DNA of 64,000 nucleotides, taken from positions 1 to 64,000 of the forward strand of contig NZ_FQUN01000014.1 in the NCBI RefSeq assembly GCF_900129005.1. The letters run 5' to 3'. Source of the stretch: Leeuwenhoekiella marinoflava DSM 3653. Lineage in GTDB: Bacteria; Bacteroidota; Bacteroidia; Flavobacteriales; Flavobacteriaceae. Under the pieces are notes generated by a model. The model was not told where the DNA came from. It ran no database searches and worked only from the letters and a program-made list of their open reading frames with translations. Made by a program: the position numbers and the translations under genes. How positions within the stretch are numbered: the first letter of the stretch is position 1; each line of letters starts with the position of its first letter. Below are positions 46,317-55,708 of the stretch, piece after piece.

Positions 46317-46478
46317 TTAAGAAGCTTTGTTAAAAGCTATTTGCCGAGTCAAGGTTGATTGTTTAGGGGTTACATGCTTTTGTGACTTTTCAGTCACGGG
46401 TCCACCTGCAACACTAAATTTAAATAACAAAAAATTAATGATTAACAAGACGCCCAAAATACTAAAAAATGTAACCAT
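46317..46478 (-). CDS. possible small membrane protein
   Basis: 53 residues. It starts with a single hydrophobic helix (FFSILGVLLIINFLLF), then a polar Lys-rich tail (TEKSQKHVTPKQSTLTRQ). Start ATG and stop TAA frame a tidy small protein in an otherwise empty 340-bp gap between ung and the substrate-binding protein, and the ung terminator lies just beyond its stop. No homologue is recognised, and no exact promoter is found. Confidence 0.45.
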   Translation of the reverse strand: MVTFFSILGVLLIINFLLFKFSVAGGPVTEKSQKHVTPKQSTLTRQIAFNKAS

Positions 46479-46596
46479 TGTTCAATAATTTTGATTGTTT
46501 GATTAATTTGGGGTAAAATTGAACATTTTTTTTGATGTAAATGCCAAAATATTTGTAAATCTTTCATTAATTGTGAGTTAAATAAATAAAATAAAA

Positions 46597-47418
46597 CTAC
46601 TTTTTATCGATAGATTTGAGTTTAGACAGGTGTTTTTTTACCAAATTAATTTCTTCTTGAGGTAATTGTTCTTGTGACCAAGTAGTTAATAACAACCATT
46701 TTTTTATGTCTTCTAGCTTTTGTTCATACCGCTCAGAAAGTAAGTGTTCAATGCGGTTAAGAAGCTTAAAGTTCTTTGTTTTTTCATTCAATACTTCGAG
46801 AAATTTATTGATAGTTGTGGAGTGATTCGCTTTGTATTTGTCGGTTGCTGCAATTACAAAACTTGACCAAGGTGTAGGAAAATCACTTACACGTCTAAAG
46901 ATTTTTTTATCGACTAATGGTTTGGTTGTGAAATGTTCCCACATAAAATACTCTGCTTCTCCGGCAGTAAGTGCTTCAACAGCAGTATCTATATTATTTA
47001 CAACTACGCATTCAATTTCTGAAGTGTTCCATCCTAGTTGTTCGGCTTGAATGTAAGCCATAGTATGACTTCCTGAACCATACCTGCTAATTGCAGGTCT
47101 ACTGTTTTTTAGGTCTTCAATGGTTTGAAAACTACTATTTTGAGCTACATGAACTCCCCAAATTAAAGAACTGGATACATAGTTTTGCACTATGCTAGAT
47201 GGATTACCGTTGTCGATATCTTTGATGATTCCTTCTGTTAAGATGACCGCAAGGTCAATTTCATCGCTACGCAAAGCAGCATTCATAGCTCCGGTTCCCC
47301 CGGGAAATTCTACCCATTCTACGTGAATGCCTTTTTCAGCAAAAAGCCCTTCTTCTATACATAAATGGATAGGTAGGTTAAAATGCTCTGGCACACCGCC
47401 TATTCTTAATGTGGTCAT
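46597..47418 (-). CDS. substrate-binding (NMT1/THI5-like) protein without signal peptide
   Basis: 273 residues, with the two-lobe fold of periplasmic binding proteins: TLRIGGVPEHFNLPIHLCIE at the start, FPGGTGAMNAALRS, then ISRYGSGSHTMAYI. No signal peptide or lipobox is present, so it should stay in the cytosol. No ABC permease or ATPase is nearby. It starts 3 bp after ppk1, so it is cotranscribed. A ligand-sensing or enzyme role is possible. Confidence 0.8.
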   Translation of the reverse strand: MTTLRIGGVPEHFNLPIHLCIEEGLFAEKGIHVEWVEFPGGTGAMNAALRSDEIDLAVILTEGIIKDIDNGNPSSIVQNYVSSSLIWGVHVAQNSSFQTIEDLKNSRPAISRYGSGSHTMAYIQAEQLGWNTSEIECVVVNNIDTAVEALTAGEAEYFMWEHFTTKPLVDKKIFRRVSDFPTPWSSFVIAATDKYKANHSTTINKFLEVLNEKTKNFKLLNRIEHLLSERYEQKLEDIKKWLLLTTWSQEQLPQEEINLVKKHLSKLKSIDKK

Positions 47419-47421
47419 ACT

Positions 47422-49470
47422 TTAATTTTTAGATTTTAAATACTCATAAATAGCATATTGTGAACGAATAGCTTTTTCTCCAGGCTCTTTTTCTATATAA
47501 TTGTTTGATTCAGCCTCATCTTGTATGCGAGCTTTAGTATTATCTGCTAGTTGTAGTTCTAAAATTTCTTTTAATTCTGAAAATAAATCTTGATCATAAA
47601 TGGGAGTAAGCACCTCAATACGACGGTCTAAATTACGGGTCATCCAGTCTGCTGAGCCTATATACATTTGCTCATCGCCACTGTTATGAAATAAATAAAT
47701 ACGACCGTGCTCCAAATACCTATCTATTATAGAAGTCATATAAATGTTGTCACTGAGGCCTTTAACGCCGGGAATTAAGCTTGTGAAACCGCGTACAATC
47801 ATACGAATTTTTACACCGGTCTGACTGGCTTTGTATAGCAACTGAATCATGTCTGGATCTTCCAGGCTGTTCATCTTTGCAATGATTTGCGCTTTTTTAC
47901 CAGCCTGTGCTGCTTCTATCTCATTATGAATGAGATTCTCAAATGATCTTCTGGTAGTAAATGGTGAAATCAGTAAATGTTTATTTCTTGGTATTATCAG
48001 TTCGCCTTCCAAAACTCTAAAAACGCGTTCAAGTTCTTTAGTAATTTTTTTATGTGCCGTAAATAATCCGTGATCGCAATATATTTTAGAGGTTTCTCCA
48101 TTAAAGTTTCCTGTGCCTATATAAGCATAACGTCTTGATTTTCCTTCTTCACGTACAATCATCAGTATTTTTGAATGAACTTTTATACGTGGATAACTGT
48201 AAATTACACGCGCACCCTTTTCTTCAAATTTTCGACCCCAGGTAATATTATTTTCTTCGTCAAAACGAGCTTTAGCTTCAATAAAAATGGTGACTTGCTT
48301 TCCGTTTTCTATTGCTTTTAAAAGAGATGTGGTTAAGATAGATTCATCTGCGACGCGATATAAAGAGATTTTTATCTGCGTTACTGCGGCATCATTGGCA
48401 GCTTGCTCAACCAATTGTTCTACATAGTTGAAAGACATGAATGGAAAGTGCACCAACTGATCTTTCTGCTGAATAGTTTCAAAAAAGTTTGTTGATTTTT
48501 CGAGCTCACGATGTTTGATAAACGGTTTTTTGTCATAATGCAAAGCTTCATTTTTAGTAGGATCAGGGAATTTAAAAAAGTCATTAAAATTATGATACCT
48601 TCCACCGGGCATCATATCTATTTTTCCTAGATTCAATAATTTCCGCAAGCGTTTCGCTGCCGGTTTAGGCATAGATGCATCGTAAAGTAAGCGAGTAGGT
48701 TGGCCCTCTAGTCTTTGCTCTAATGATTTGTAAATACGTTCTGCAAGAATTCCGTCTAGCTCATCATCAATATAAAGCTCTGCATCACGAGATAGTTTGA
48801 TCTCGTAAACACCTTCAATAGTTTCAGAATTGAAAATATTATCGATTTCATACCGAATAATATCATCTAAAAAAGTGATGTTATAAGTCTCCTTAACTTT
48901 GCCAAGATCTACAAAGCGTTCATTAGTATCTGTTGGTATTTTTACAAAACCTAGTTTCTTAGCATCTGTGAAAGTTACACAGAAATACAGTACCTGATTT
49001 TCAAGGAAAATCTCTTTGTCTTTAGAAAGATCAACAACTATTGTTTCAAGATTATTTTTAATATGAGCAATAAACCAAATGTTAGCCAATTGCGCCTGAA
49101 TATTAGTATACTTTTCTGAAGGAACCAGCACGATATTATTTTCAGCAAGTTCAGGGATGATCTCTTCATTATAAATTCTGCCAAATTCTTCTTGTTGTTC
49201 TTTTACTATGGCAAGAATTTCTTTGACAGTCTTATTAGGCCTAAGGGCTAATTTTTTACGGATGCTTTTTTCTACCCGTTTCATCTGTCTGAGCTGACTT
49301 ACGCGAACACGAAAATATTCATCTAAATTAGAAGAATAAATGGCTAAAAATTTTATACGCTCATAAAGCGGGTTGTGCTCTTTATCTTGCGCTTCTTGTA
49401 AAACACGGGCATTAAAACTAAGCCAGTTTAAATCCCTGTGTTTTAAATTATCAGCCAAGTCTATTTCCAT
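47422..49470 (-). CDS. ppk1: polyphosphate kinase 1
   Basis: 682 residues, normal length. It makes polyphosphate from ATP at the inner membrane. The autophosphorylated His lies in RIKVHSKILMI; GTGNFNGETSKIYCDHGLF follows, and a second conserved His is in YLEHGRIYLFHN. The N-terminal domain (about 1-105, with LNWLSFNARVLQEA) is present. A -7 element lies 20 bp before the ATG. The binding-protein gene follows 3 bp after the stop. Confidence 0.96.
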   Translation of the reverse strand: MEIDLADNLKHRDLNWLSFNARVLQEAQDKEHNPLYERIKFLAIYSSNLDEYFRVRVSQLRQMKRVEKSIRKKLALRPNKTVKEILAIVKEQQEEFGRIYNEEIIPELAENNIVLVPSEKYTNIQAQLANIWFIAHIKNNLETIVVDLSKDKEIFLENQVLYFCVTFTDAKKLGFVKIPTDTNERFVDLGKVKETYNITFLDDIIRYEIDNIFNSETIEGVYEIKLSRDAELYIDDELDGILAERIYKSLEQRLEGQPTRLLYDASMPKPAAKRLRKLLNLGKIDMMPGGRYHNFNDFFKFPDPTKNEALHYDKKPFIKHRELEKSTNFFETIQQKDQLVHFPFMSFNYVEQLVEQAANDAAVTQIKISLYRVADESILTTSLLKAIENGKQVTIFIEAKARFDEENNITWGRKFEEKGARVIYSYPRIKVHSKILMIVREEGKSRRYAYIGTGNFNGETSKIYCDHGLFTAHKKITKELERVFRVLEGELIIPRNKHLLISPFTTRRSFENLIHNEIEAAQAGKKAQIIAKMNSLEDPDMIQLLYKASQTGVKIRMIVRGFTSLIPGVKGLSDNIYMTSIIDRYLEHGRIYLFHNSGDEQMYIGSADWMTRNLDRRIEVLTPIYDQDLFSELKEILELQLADNTKARIQDEAESNNYIEKEPGEKAIRSQYAIYEYLKSKN

Positions 49471-49489
49471 AAGTAGTCTAGGTTTTTCC

Positions 49490-49497
49490 CAAAAATA
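49490..49497 (-). promoter_or_regulatory. promoter -7 element of ppk1
   Basis: On the minus strand this reads TATTTTTG, an exact TAnnTTTG, giving a short leader before the ppk1 ATG. Confidence 0.55.
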
Positions 49498-49541
49498 CGA
49501 AAGGCTTTAACGGCCTGAATTAAGCTTTTGTTAAAAGAAGA

Positions 49542-50414
49542 TTAGAGAATAGCAATGCGATCTAGTGCCCACACAATCATATCTTCAACAATTTTTGAAG
49601 GGTTTTTACTGAAGGTTTCTTTTGTGCGGTTTGCCAAAATTGCATTTATAGAGATTGCTTTATGGCCTAGTAAAAGACTTAAGCCATAAATCCCTGAAGT
49701 TTCCATTTCGAGATTCGTTATAGATTCGCCTGAATAAGAAAAGCTTTCCAGCTTTTTATTCATTTGAGTGTCTTGTGTTTTGAGACGCAGTTTTCTGCCT
49801 TGTGGACCGTAAAATCCTATGTTAGTAGCAGTTATTCCAGAGAAAATATTTTCTTCCTTAAAGTGTTTGAATAACTCTTGATTAGCTGAAATACAGTAGG
49901 GTTTGCTTTTTTCTGGACTCCAATTTGTATGCTCTACAAATGCATTTTCAAAAGCAAGATCTCTTAGGGATTCATTCTTATAAAAGTGTAAAAGCGCATC
50001 AAAACCCAAAGCTTTTTTACTGATTAAAATAGAATCAACAGGAATTTGCTGCTGAATAGAACCGCTCGTACCTAGTCTAATGATATTAAGAGATATCAAT
50101 TCTTTTTTAATGCTTCGGGTTTCAAAATCAATATTTGCTAAAGCATCTAATTCGTTAAGAACGATATCAATGTTATCGGTACCAATTCCTGTAGAAATTA
50201 CGGTTAGCCGCTTTCCTTTAAATGATCCGGTTTGCGTTTTAAACTCTCTTTTTTGAGTTGAAAATTCAATGGTATCAAAATGCTTTGTTACTGATTCAAC
50301 CCGATCAGGATCACCTACAGTGATAATTGTGTCAGCAATTTGTTCCGGTAATAGATGAAGGTGGTAAATGCTTCTATCTTTATTGAGAATAAGTTCAGAA
50401 GGTGCCAGCGTCAT
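49542..50414 (-). CDS. nucleoside phosphorylase (uridine phosphorylase-like)
   Basis: 290 residues. It is a cytosolic enzyme that splits nucleosides with phosphate (NP-I family). The phosphate-binding TVGDPDRV is near 33, GIGTDNIDIV near 76, RLGTSGSIQ near 115, and NLEMETSGIYGL near 234 binds the ribose. Uridine is the likely substrate by likeness, not proven. Its start codon follows the DUF1835 stop directly, so it is the last gene of a four-gene operon. Confidence 0.92.
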   Translation of the reverse strand: MTLAPSELILNKDRSIYHLHLLPEQIADTIITVGDPDRVESVTKHFDTIEFSTQKREFKTQTGSFKGKRLTVISTGIGTDNIDIVLNELDALANIDFETRSIKKELISLNIIRLGTSGSIQQQIPVDSILISKKALGFDALLHFYKNESLRDLAFENAFVEHTNWSPEKSKPYCISANQELFKHFKEENIFSGITATNIGFYGPQGRKLRLKTQDTQMNKKLESFSYSGESITNLEMETSGIYGLSLLLGHKAISINAILANRTKETFSKNPSKIVEDMIVWALDRIAIL

Positions 50415-51350
50415 TTAGCTGTGTTTAATAAGTTCGTGACTCGCAGGGTTGTATAAAAAGGAATATTTATGTGTGCCACCGTACGAAGAATCATCTTTTA
50501 AAGTATCGTAGTAATTTTCAGAACCGTCAAGCACATTCTTACCTTTTGTATTGAGTACTAATTGGCCCCCTTTCATTCTAAAAAACGGTTTAAGTGCTTT
50601 GATCATTCGGTTGACTTGTAAATCGCCATATCCATAATAACCTTGATGATTTAACGCATAGCCACACAGTTGTTTAACTGAGCTTATATCGTATAAATCA
50701 ATCAGTTTTAAAATATTAGTCTCCAAACTGTTTAAGCCTGTGTCTTTATTAGGGAATCGCTCAATATGAGCACGGATACAGCTCGAAAGATATTTAAAGT
50801 TTGAGCTTTTTTTGATTTCAGCTTTAAGCTCAATAGGTTTTTCATCACAATACAATTGCCAAATATGATATGCAACTTTTAAATCTTCTGGAGCAAGTTG
50901 AATTTTCTTCTCGTAATGTGTTACAAGTTGCTCATCTGTAAGTTCTGATAAAGCTTTTAACTGCGCTTCACCTTTTACCCAACCGCTGCAAACAATATAA
51001 ATAGGCATTGTGTTTTTTTGCTGTATAAGATAGCTTATCGCAGCAAGCATGTTAATGTGGCAAAACAGATCAAACTCAAACCAAAGTATAACTTCATCAT
51101 AAGTATTTAGCTCTGAAAGTTTTTTGAGCTCAGAAACAAACTTGTTCTCATAATCGTCTGCAGGGATATTATATGTGTCTTTAAAAAACGTTTTACGAGC
51201 ATCTATAAATGCTTGCGAACCGACTTCTTTTAGAGTGGGGCCTTCACAAAGCATTTCGCGCCAAATGACGAGATCACCATCTAGTTCTAAAGAATCTAAT
51301 CGTTCGGTAAGACTATCACCATTTGTAATGTGCAACGTATTATCCCCCAT
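50415..51350 (-). CDS. DUF1835 domain protein
   Basis: 311 residues, cytosolic. The N-terminus fits DUF1835 (LHITNGDSLTERL, LVIWREMLCEGP). A helical C-terminal part follows. The DUF1835 family has no firm function. It lies 15 bp after the SUI1 gene and abuts the phosphorylase gene. Its place beside a translation factor and a nucleoside enzyme hints at RNA or nucleotide metabolism, but that is only context. Confidence 0.85.
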   Translation of the reverse strand: MGDNTLHITNGDSLTERLDSLELDGDLVIWREMLCEGPTLKEVGSQAFIDARKTFFKDTYNIPADDYENKFVSELKKLSELNTYDEVILWFEFDLFCHINMLAAISYLIQQKNTMPIYIVCSGWVKGEAQLKALSELTDEQLVTHYEKKIQLAPEDLKVAYHIWQLYCDEKPIELKAEIKKSSNFKYLSSCIRAHIERFPNKDTGLNSLETNILKLIDLYDISSVKQLCGYALNHQGYYGYGDLQVNRMIKALKPFFRMKGGQLVLNTKGKNVLDGSENYYDTLKDDSSYGGTHKYSFLYNPASHELIKHS

Positions 51351-51365
51351 GATTTTGAGCTTAAA

Positions 51366-51698
51366 TTATCCTCCTACACGTTTTACCTTAAACCCTTTGT
51401 CTTTTAGAAAAGACATGATTTTATCGCGGTAATCTCCTTGAATGATTATTTTTTCTTTTTTAAAACTTCCCCCTACACCCAACATTTTCTTAAGCTCTTT
51501 AGACAGAATTTTAAAATCTGAATCTGCGCCGGTATATCCTTCAATTATTGTGATGGGTTTTCCTTTGCGTTTTTCATACTTACAGATAAGCGGATCTTCT
51601 TGCATCCAAATACCAAGGTCGTTAGCATCTTCTGTGTTTTCAGAAGGTTCAGGTTCATGGTCTGGAAAAAGGTTTTTTAACTGGTCTTGTAAGTCCAT
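51366..51698 (-). CDS. SUI1/eIF1-family translation factor (YciH-like)
   Basis: 110 residues. The C-terminal 75 residues are the SUI1 domain (ITIIEGYTGADSDFKIL, KKMLGVGGSFK, IIIQGDYRDKIMSFL), as in bacterial YciH. An acidic N-terminal tail (about 1-30) precedes it. YciH-like proteins can help reject unusual initiation complexes. It starts 4 bp after the oxygenase gene, in the same operon. Confidence 0.92.
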   Translation of the reverse strand: MDLQDQLKNLFPDHEPEPSENTEDANDLGIWMQEDPLICKYEKRKGKPITIIEGYTGADSDFKILSKELKKMLGVGGSFKKEKIIIQGDYRDKIMSFLKDKGFKVKRVGG

Positions 51699-51702
51699 TA
51701 AA

Positions 51703-52653
51703 TTATTTTTTGATCAAGCCTATTTCAACAAGTCGTTGGTGTAAAAATTCTCCTGCAGTAATATCAGGATATGCTTTTGGATGATCGGCGTCAATGCATT
51801 CTTCTAAGCAATTAAGCGGCATTTCGCTGCGCGGATGCATAAAGAATGGGATAGAGTATCGCGGTGTGTCCCACTCTTCTTTAGGAGGATTTACAACCCG
51901 ATGAATGGTTGATCTTAGTTTATTATTGGTGTGGCGCTCTAACATATCGCCAACGTTTATTACGAGTTCGTCTTCATTAGGAATAGCATCAATCCACTCG
52001 CCATCATTACGCAAAACTTGCAAGCCTCCTGAAGATGCTCCCATAAGAAGCGTAATCAGGTTGATATCGCCATGAGCTCCGGCACGTACAGCGCCTTTTG
52101 GCTCCTCAGTAATTGGCGGGTAATGAATGGGACGTAAAATACTGTTTCCATTTCTGGCCCATTTGTCAAAGTAAAATTCGTCAAGACCTAAATATAAAGA
52201 CAAGGCCCTTAAAACATAAATACCTGTTTTTTCGAGCATTCTATAAGCTTCCATCCCCGTTGAGTTGAAATCCTTCAATTCTTTTATCTGAACATTTTCA
52301 GGGTATTCTTCAATTAGATTTGCGTCTGCATCAGGCTCTTGACCAAAATGCCAAAACTCTTTTAAGTCACCTTCTTTTTTTCCTTTTGCATGTTCTTTTC
52401 CAAAAGAAATATAACCACGCTGACCGCCAAGGCCTTCTATCTCATAAGCTTGCTTAGTGTCTTCAGGAAGGTCAAAAAACGCTTTTACTTCTGTATACAA
52501 ATTGTCAACTAGAGCATCATTCAGAAAATGATTTTTTAGCGAAACAAAACCTATCTCTTCGTAGGCTTTACCTATTTCATCAACAAATTTTTGTTTTTGT
52601 GCGGGGTCTTCGCTTAAAAAATCTGAAAGATCTACACTGGGAATCGTATTCAT
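51703..52653 (-). CDS. isopenicillin N synthase-like 2OG-Fe(II) oxygenase
   Basis: 316 residues from the ATG. A TTG nine codons upstream is open but would add an unusual leader; MNTIPSVDLSDF is the family-type start. Seen: the iron ligands His and Asp in GAHGDINLITLLMG and a distal His in ERHTNNKLRSTIHRV, with the substrate motif RYSIPFF (Arg-x-Ser). It oxidises an unknown substrate with 2-oxoglutarate, iron and O2 (the family also includes IPNS, which needs no 2OG). First gene of the operon. Confidence 0.9.
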   Translation of the reverse strand: MNTIPSVDLSDFLSEDPAQKQKFVDEIGKAYEEIGFVSLKNHFLNDALVDNLYTEVKAFFDLPEDTKQAYEIEGLGGQRGYISFGKEHAKGKKEGDLKEFWHFGQEPDADANLIEEYPENVQIKELKDFNSTGMEAYRMLEKTGIYVLRALSLYLGLDEFYFDKWARNGNSILRPIHYPPITEEPKGAVRAGAHGDINLITLLMGASSGGLQVLRNDGEWIDAIPNEDELVINVGDMLERHTNNKLRSTIHRVVNPPKEEWDTPRYSIPFFMHPRSEMPLNCLEECIDADHPKAYPDITAGEFLHQRLVEIGLIKK

Positions 52654-52805
52654 AACAATTAAGGGTTCAATTTTATTCAAGTAATCAAATATATCAAATT
52701 TAACCCGCTTCTTATTTTAAAGAGTACTAAAAATAATGCGGAAAATTGAATACTTCATAAACAGGTAGATCAATTTAACTAAATTTAATCTATCTAATTT
52801 AAATT

Positions 52806-54815
52806 ATGTCAAACCATTCTTTTAGAATTTCGCAACTCAATTTTAATCGAAGAGATTTAGAGGATAAGCAGCTTTTAAATTTATATGAAGCTTTATTGAA
52901 ACCTAGATTGATAGAAGAGAAAATGCTCATTTTGCTGCGTCAAGGAAAAATATCAAAGTGGTTTAGCGGTATAGGCCAAGAAGCTATTGCCGTTGGAGTA
53001 ACTCAAGCTTTAGAGGAAGACGAATATATTCTGCCAATGCATCGCAATCTTGGGGTTTTTACTTCGAGGGGAGTTCCGCTAGCTCGATTGTTTAGTCAGT
53101 GGCAGGGTAAAGCCAATGGTTTTACGAAAGGTAGGGATCGCAGTTTTCATTTCGGAACGCAGCAGTATAAAATTATTGGTATGATTTCGCATTTGGGGCC
53201 TCAACTAGGTGTTGCAGATGGAATAGCATTGGCTCATAAATTACGTTCAGAAAAGAAGATTACAGCTGTTTTTACGGGTGAAGGAGGTACGAGTGAAGGT
53301 GATTTTCATGAGGCATTAAATGTAGCTTCGGTTTGGGATTTACCGGTATTTTTTTGTATTGAGAATAATGGTTATGGACTTTCGACGCCTACTTCAGAAC
53401 AGTATCGCTGTAAGAATCTAGCAGACCGTGGACTGGCCTATGGAATAGAAAGTCATAGTATAGATGGTAACAATATTTTGGAGGTTTTTTCAGAAATAAA
53501 ACGATTAGCAACTTCTATGCGTGAAAATCCCCGCCCGGTTTTGGTGGAATTAAAAACGTTTAGAATGCGGGGTCATGAAGAAGCCAGCGGAACTAAATAT
53601 GTGCCTGAAGATTTAATGAACTACTGGGCTGCATTAGACCCTATTGAGAATTATAAAACTTATTTATTAGAGCAAGGAATTTTAACTGAAAATGCTCACG
53701 ATTCAATTATTCAACGTATAAACGATGAAATTGATTTAGCTTACAAAACCACCTCTGAAGAGCCTGAAATAGCAGCAAACTTAGAAAGCGAACTTAAAGA
53801 TGTTTTTGCTCCTTTTGATTTAAAGCTGGCAAATCCTGAAAATACTCGACAGACAAATATTCGATTTATTGATGCGATCTCAAGTGCGTTGGATTTGAGT
53901 TTTGAGCGTCACCAAAATCTGGTTTTGATGGGACAGGATGTTGCTGAATACGGCGGAGTCTTTAAAATCACTCAGGGTTTTGTAGAGAAATACGGTAAAG
54001 AGCGTATACGTAATACACCTATTTGTGAGTCGGCAATTATTGAAACGGCGATGGGACTTTCAATAAACGGGTTTAAAGCTATTGTAGAAATGCAGTTTGC
54101 AGATTTTGTAAGTAGCGGTTTTAATCCTATAGTAAACTATCTCGCAAAGTCATATTACCGTTGGGGGCAGCACGCCGATGTTGTAATCAGAATGCCTTGT
54201 GGTGCGGGAGTAGGAGCAGGTCCTTTTCACAGTCAGACAAACGAGGCCTGGTTTACGCACACTCCGGGATTAAAAGTGGTTTATCCTGCTTTTCCTTCAG
54301 ATGCAAAAGGATTATTGGCTGCATCAATTGAAGATCCTAATCCTGTTTTATTTTTTGAACATAAAGCATTGTACAGAACCATCTATGAAGAAGTACCAGA
54401 TTTCTATTATACGATTCCATTAGGTAAAGCAGCTTTATTAAAGAGTGGAAGTAAAGCTTCAATTATTACCTACGGCGCACCTGTGCATTGGTGTTTGGAA
54501 CTTTTAAAATCACATCCGGAATGGGAGGTAGACTTAATTGATTTACGCACTTTGTGTCCTTTAGATTATGAAGCTATAAGAGCTTCGGTAATAAAAACAG
54601 GAAAGGTTTTATTGCTTACTGAAGATTCTAGTTTTGGTAATGTGATGGCTGATATTTCGGCTTATATCGCAGAGGAATACTTTGAATATTTAGATGCACC
54701 AGTAAAAAGACTTTCTAGTTTAGATACGCCTATTCCCTTTGCTCAAATCCTTGAGAAACAGTACTTAGCTAAAGGCGAATTAGCAGAGGCACTCAAAAAT
54801 CTATTAGCTTATTAA
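52806..54815 (+). CDS. fused E1 alpha/beta 2-oxoacid dehydrogenase (branched-chain-type)
   Basis: 669 residues. It is the thiamine-diphosphate E1 component of a branched-chain 2-oxoacid (or pyruvate-like) dehydrogenase complex, cytosolic. The alpha part (about 1-330) has the TPP motif (FTGEGGTSEGDF ... ENNGYG) and the alpha-subunit phosphorylation-loop-like region. The beta part (about 345-669) has FKITQGFVEKYG, PICESAIIETAMGLS, and the C-terminal transketolase domain with TEDSSFGNVMADI. Single-chain E1 is usual in this phylum. Monocistronic. Confidence 0.93.
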   Translation: MSNHSFRISQLNFNRRDLEDKQLLNLYEALLKPRLIEEKMLILLRQGKISKWFSGIGQEAIAVGVTQALEEDEYILPMHRNLGVFTSRGVPLARLFSQWQGKANGFTKGRDRSFHFGTQQYKIIGMISHLGPQLGVADGIALAHKLRSEKKITAVFTGEGGTSEGDFHEALNVASVWDLPVFFCIENNGYGLSTPTSEQYRCKNLADRGLAYGIESHSIDGNNILEVFSEIKRLATSMRENPRPVLVELKTFRMRGHEEASGTKYVPEDLMNYWAALDPIENYKTYLLEQGILTENAHDSIIQRINDEIDLAYKTTSEEPEIAANLESELKDVFAPFDLKLANPENTRQTNIRFIDAISSALDLSFERHQNLVLMGQDVAEYGGVFKITQGFVEKYGKERIRNTPICESAIIETAMGLSINGFKAIVEMQFADFVSSGFNPIVNYLAKSYYRWGQHADVVIRMPCGAGVGAGPFHSQTNEAWFTHTPGLKVVYPAFPSDAKGLLAASIEDPNPVLFFEHKALYRTIYEEVPDFYYTIPLGKAALLKSGSKASIITYGAPVHWCLELLKSHPEWEVDLIDLRTLCPLDYEAIRASVIKTGKVLLLTEDSSFGNVMADISAYIAEEYFEYLDAPVKRLSSLDTPIPFAQILEKQYLAKGELAEALKNLLAY

Positions 54816-54922
54816 TGTTAAAATTTTATTGAAAAAGGGTTTGGCAAGGTTTTTCGTTAACTGTATTTAACAGCGGTGAGTTAAACACTATTAATTCTAA
54901 AAAATCAAGTGTAGGTTCTGAG

Positions 54923-54930
54923 TAGTTTTG
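54923..54930 (+). promoter_or_regulatory. promoter -7 element of the DUF1328/lipocalin/OmpA set
   Basis: TAGTTTTG matches TAnnTTTG exactly, about 30 bp before the first small gene. The -33 box is not clear. Confidence 0.55.
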
Positions 54931-54960
54931 AATCATTACTAACCAATAAAATTTAGAATT

Positions 54961-55119
54961 ATGTTAAAGTGGACTGTTATATTTATCGTTATTGCAATAA
55001 TAGCAGCAATTTTCGGATTTGGTGGAATTGCATCTGGTGCAGAGAGTATTGCAAAAATTCTTTTTTTCATCTTTATAGTATTATTTTTGATCAGCCTTCT
55101 TTCAAGATTATTTAGATAA
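54961..55119 (+). CDS. DUF1328 family small membrane protein
   Basis: 52 residues. Two hydrophobic helices are joined by a Gly/Ala loop: [20 protein letters not shown], then [17 protein letters not shown], ending RLFR. This is the DUF1328 (YtjA) pattern. Function is unknown; members are often stress-induced. It is the first of three envelope genes; a lipocalin-like lipoprotein begins 20 bp later. Confidence 0.85.
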   Translation: MLKWTVIFIVIAIIAAIFGFGGIASGAESIAKILFFIFIVLFLISLLSRLFR

Positions 55120-55139
55120 TAACTTAATTAAAATCAATT

Positions 55140-55622
55140 ATGAAGCGTATATTAAGCGTACTTTTATTAAGCGTGTTTTTAGTTTCTTGTGGTACCAGTA
55201 AAGTGGTAAAAGAATCTAGAAAGACTCTTAAAGGATATTGGAATTTAGATAATATCAATTATAATAATGCTCCCGGTGTTTATGATGTTACTCTTTTTGG
55301 AGATGCATCTTCAGAATGCCTTGTAGGTAGTACTTGGAGGTTTATACCAAATAATAATTTTGGTAATTATGAGATCACCGACGGTAGTTGTACTTTAGGA
55401 AAGCGTTATTTTGTGTGGAGTATTCCTGATCAAGAGAATGCAACTTCTTACGATATTCTTTTAAAGCCAACAAACGAGAAGATGAAATCTACAATGAATA
55501 ATGCAGGCTTTCGTCTAAATATCAATTATTTGTCAGACAATGAATTGACGTTTACTCAAACTGTTCAGGTTGATGGAAAACCATTTACAATCGTAATGAA
55601 TTTCTCTAAAATTTCAGAATAA
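55140..55622 (+). CDS. lipocalin-like lipoprotein
   Basis: 160 residues with a lipoprotein signal (ILSVLLLSVFLVSC). The mature part is a beta-barrel-like domain of the small lipocalin type (KTLKGYWNLDNINY, later STWRFIPNNNFGNYEI). It should sit in the outer membrane and may bind a small hydrophobic molecule; that is family-level inference. It belongs with DUF1328 and OmpA genes. Confidence 0.8.
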   Translation: MKRILSVLLLSVFLVSCGTSKVVKESRKTLKGYWNLDNINYNNAPGVYDVTLFGDASSECLVGSTWRFIPNNNFGNYEITDGSCTLGKRYFVWSIPDQENATSYDILLKPTNEKMKSTMNNAGFRLNINYLSDNELTFTQTVQVDGKPFTIVMNFSKISE

Positions 55623-55630
55623 TTTAAACT

Positions 55631-55680
55631 AAAATATGCTTTCGTTTTAAGTCTATGAGCTTATTTTGATAGCATATTTT
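55631..55680 (+). terminator. possible terminator or attenuator after the lipocalin gene
   Basis: AAAATATGCT and AGCATATTTT pair perfectly across a 30-nt loop between the lipocalin and OmpA genes. The long loop makes an attenuator or partial terminator possible. Confidence 0.4.
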
Positions 55681-55708
55681 AATTTTAAAATTTAAATAAA
55701 AGACAATT

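Noticed and set aside
52654-52680. TTG start nine codons before the oxygenase ATG
   Set aside because: The added residues are unlike the family; MNTIPSVDLSDF is the normal N-terminus.
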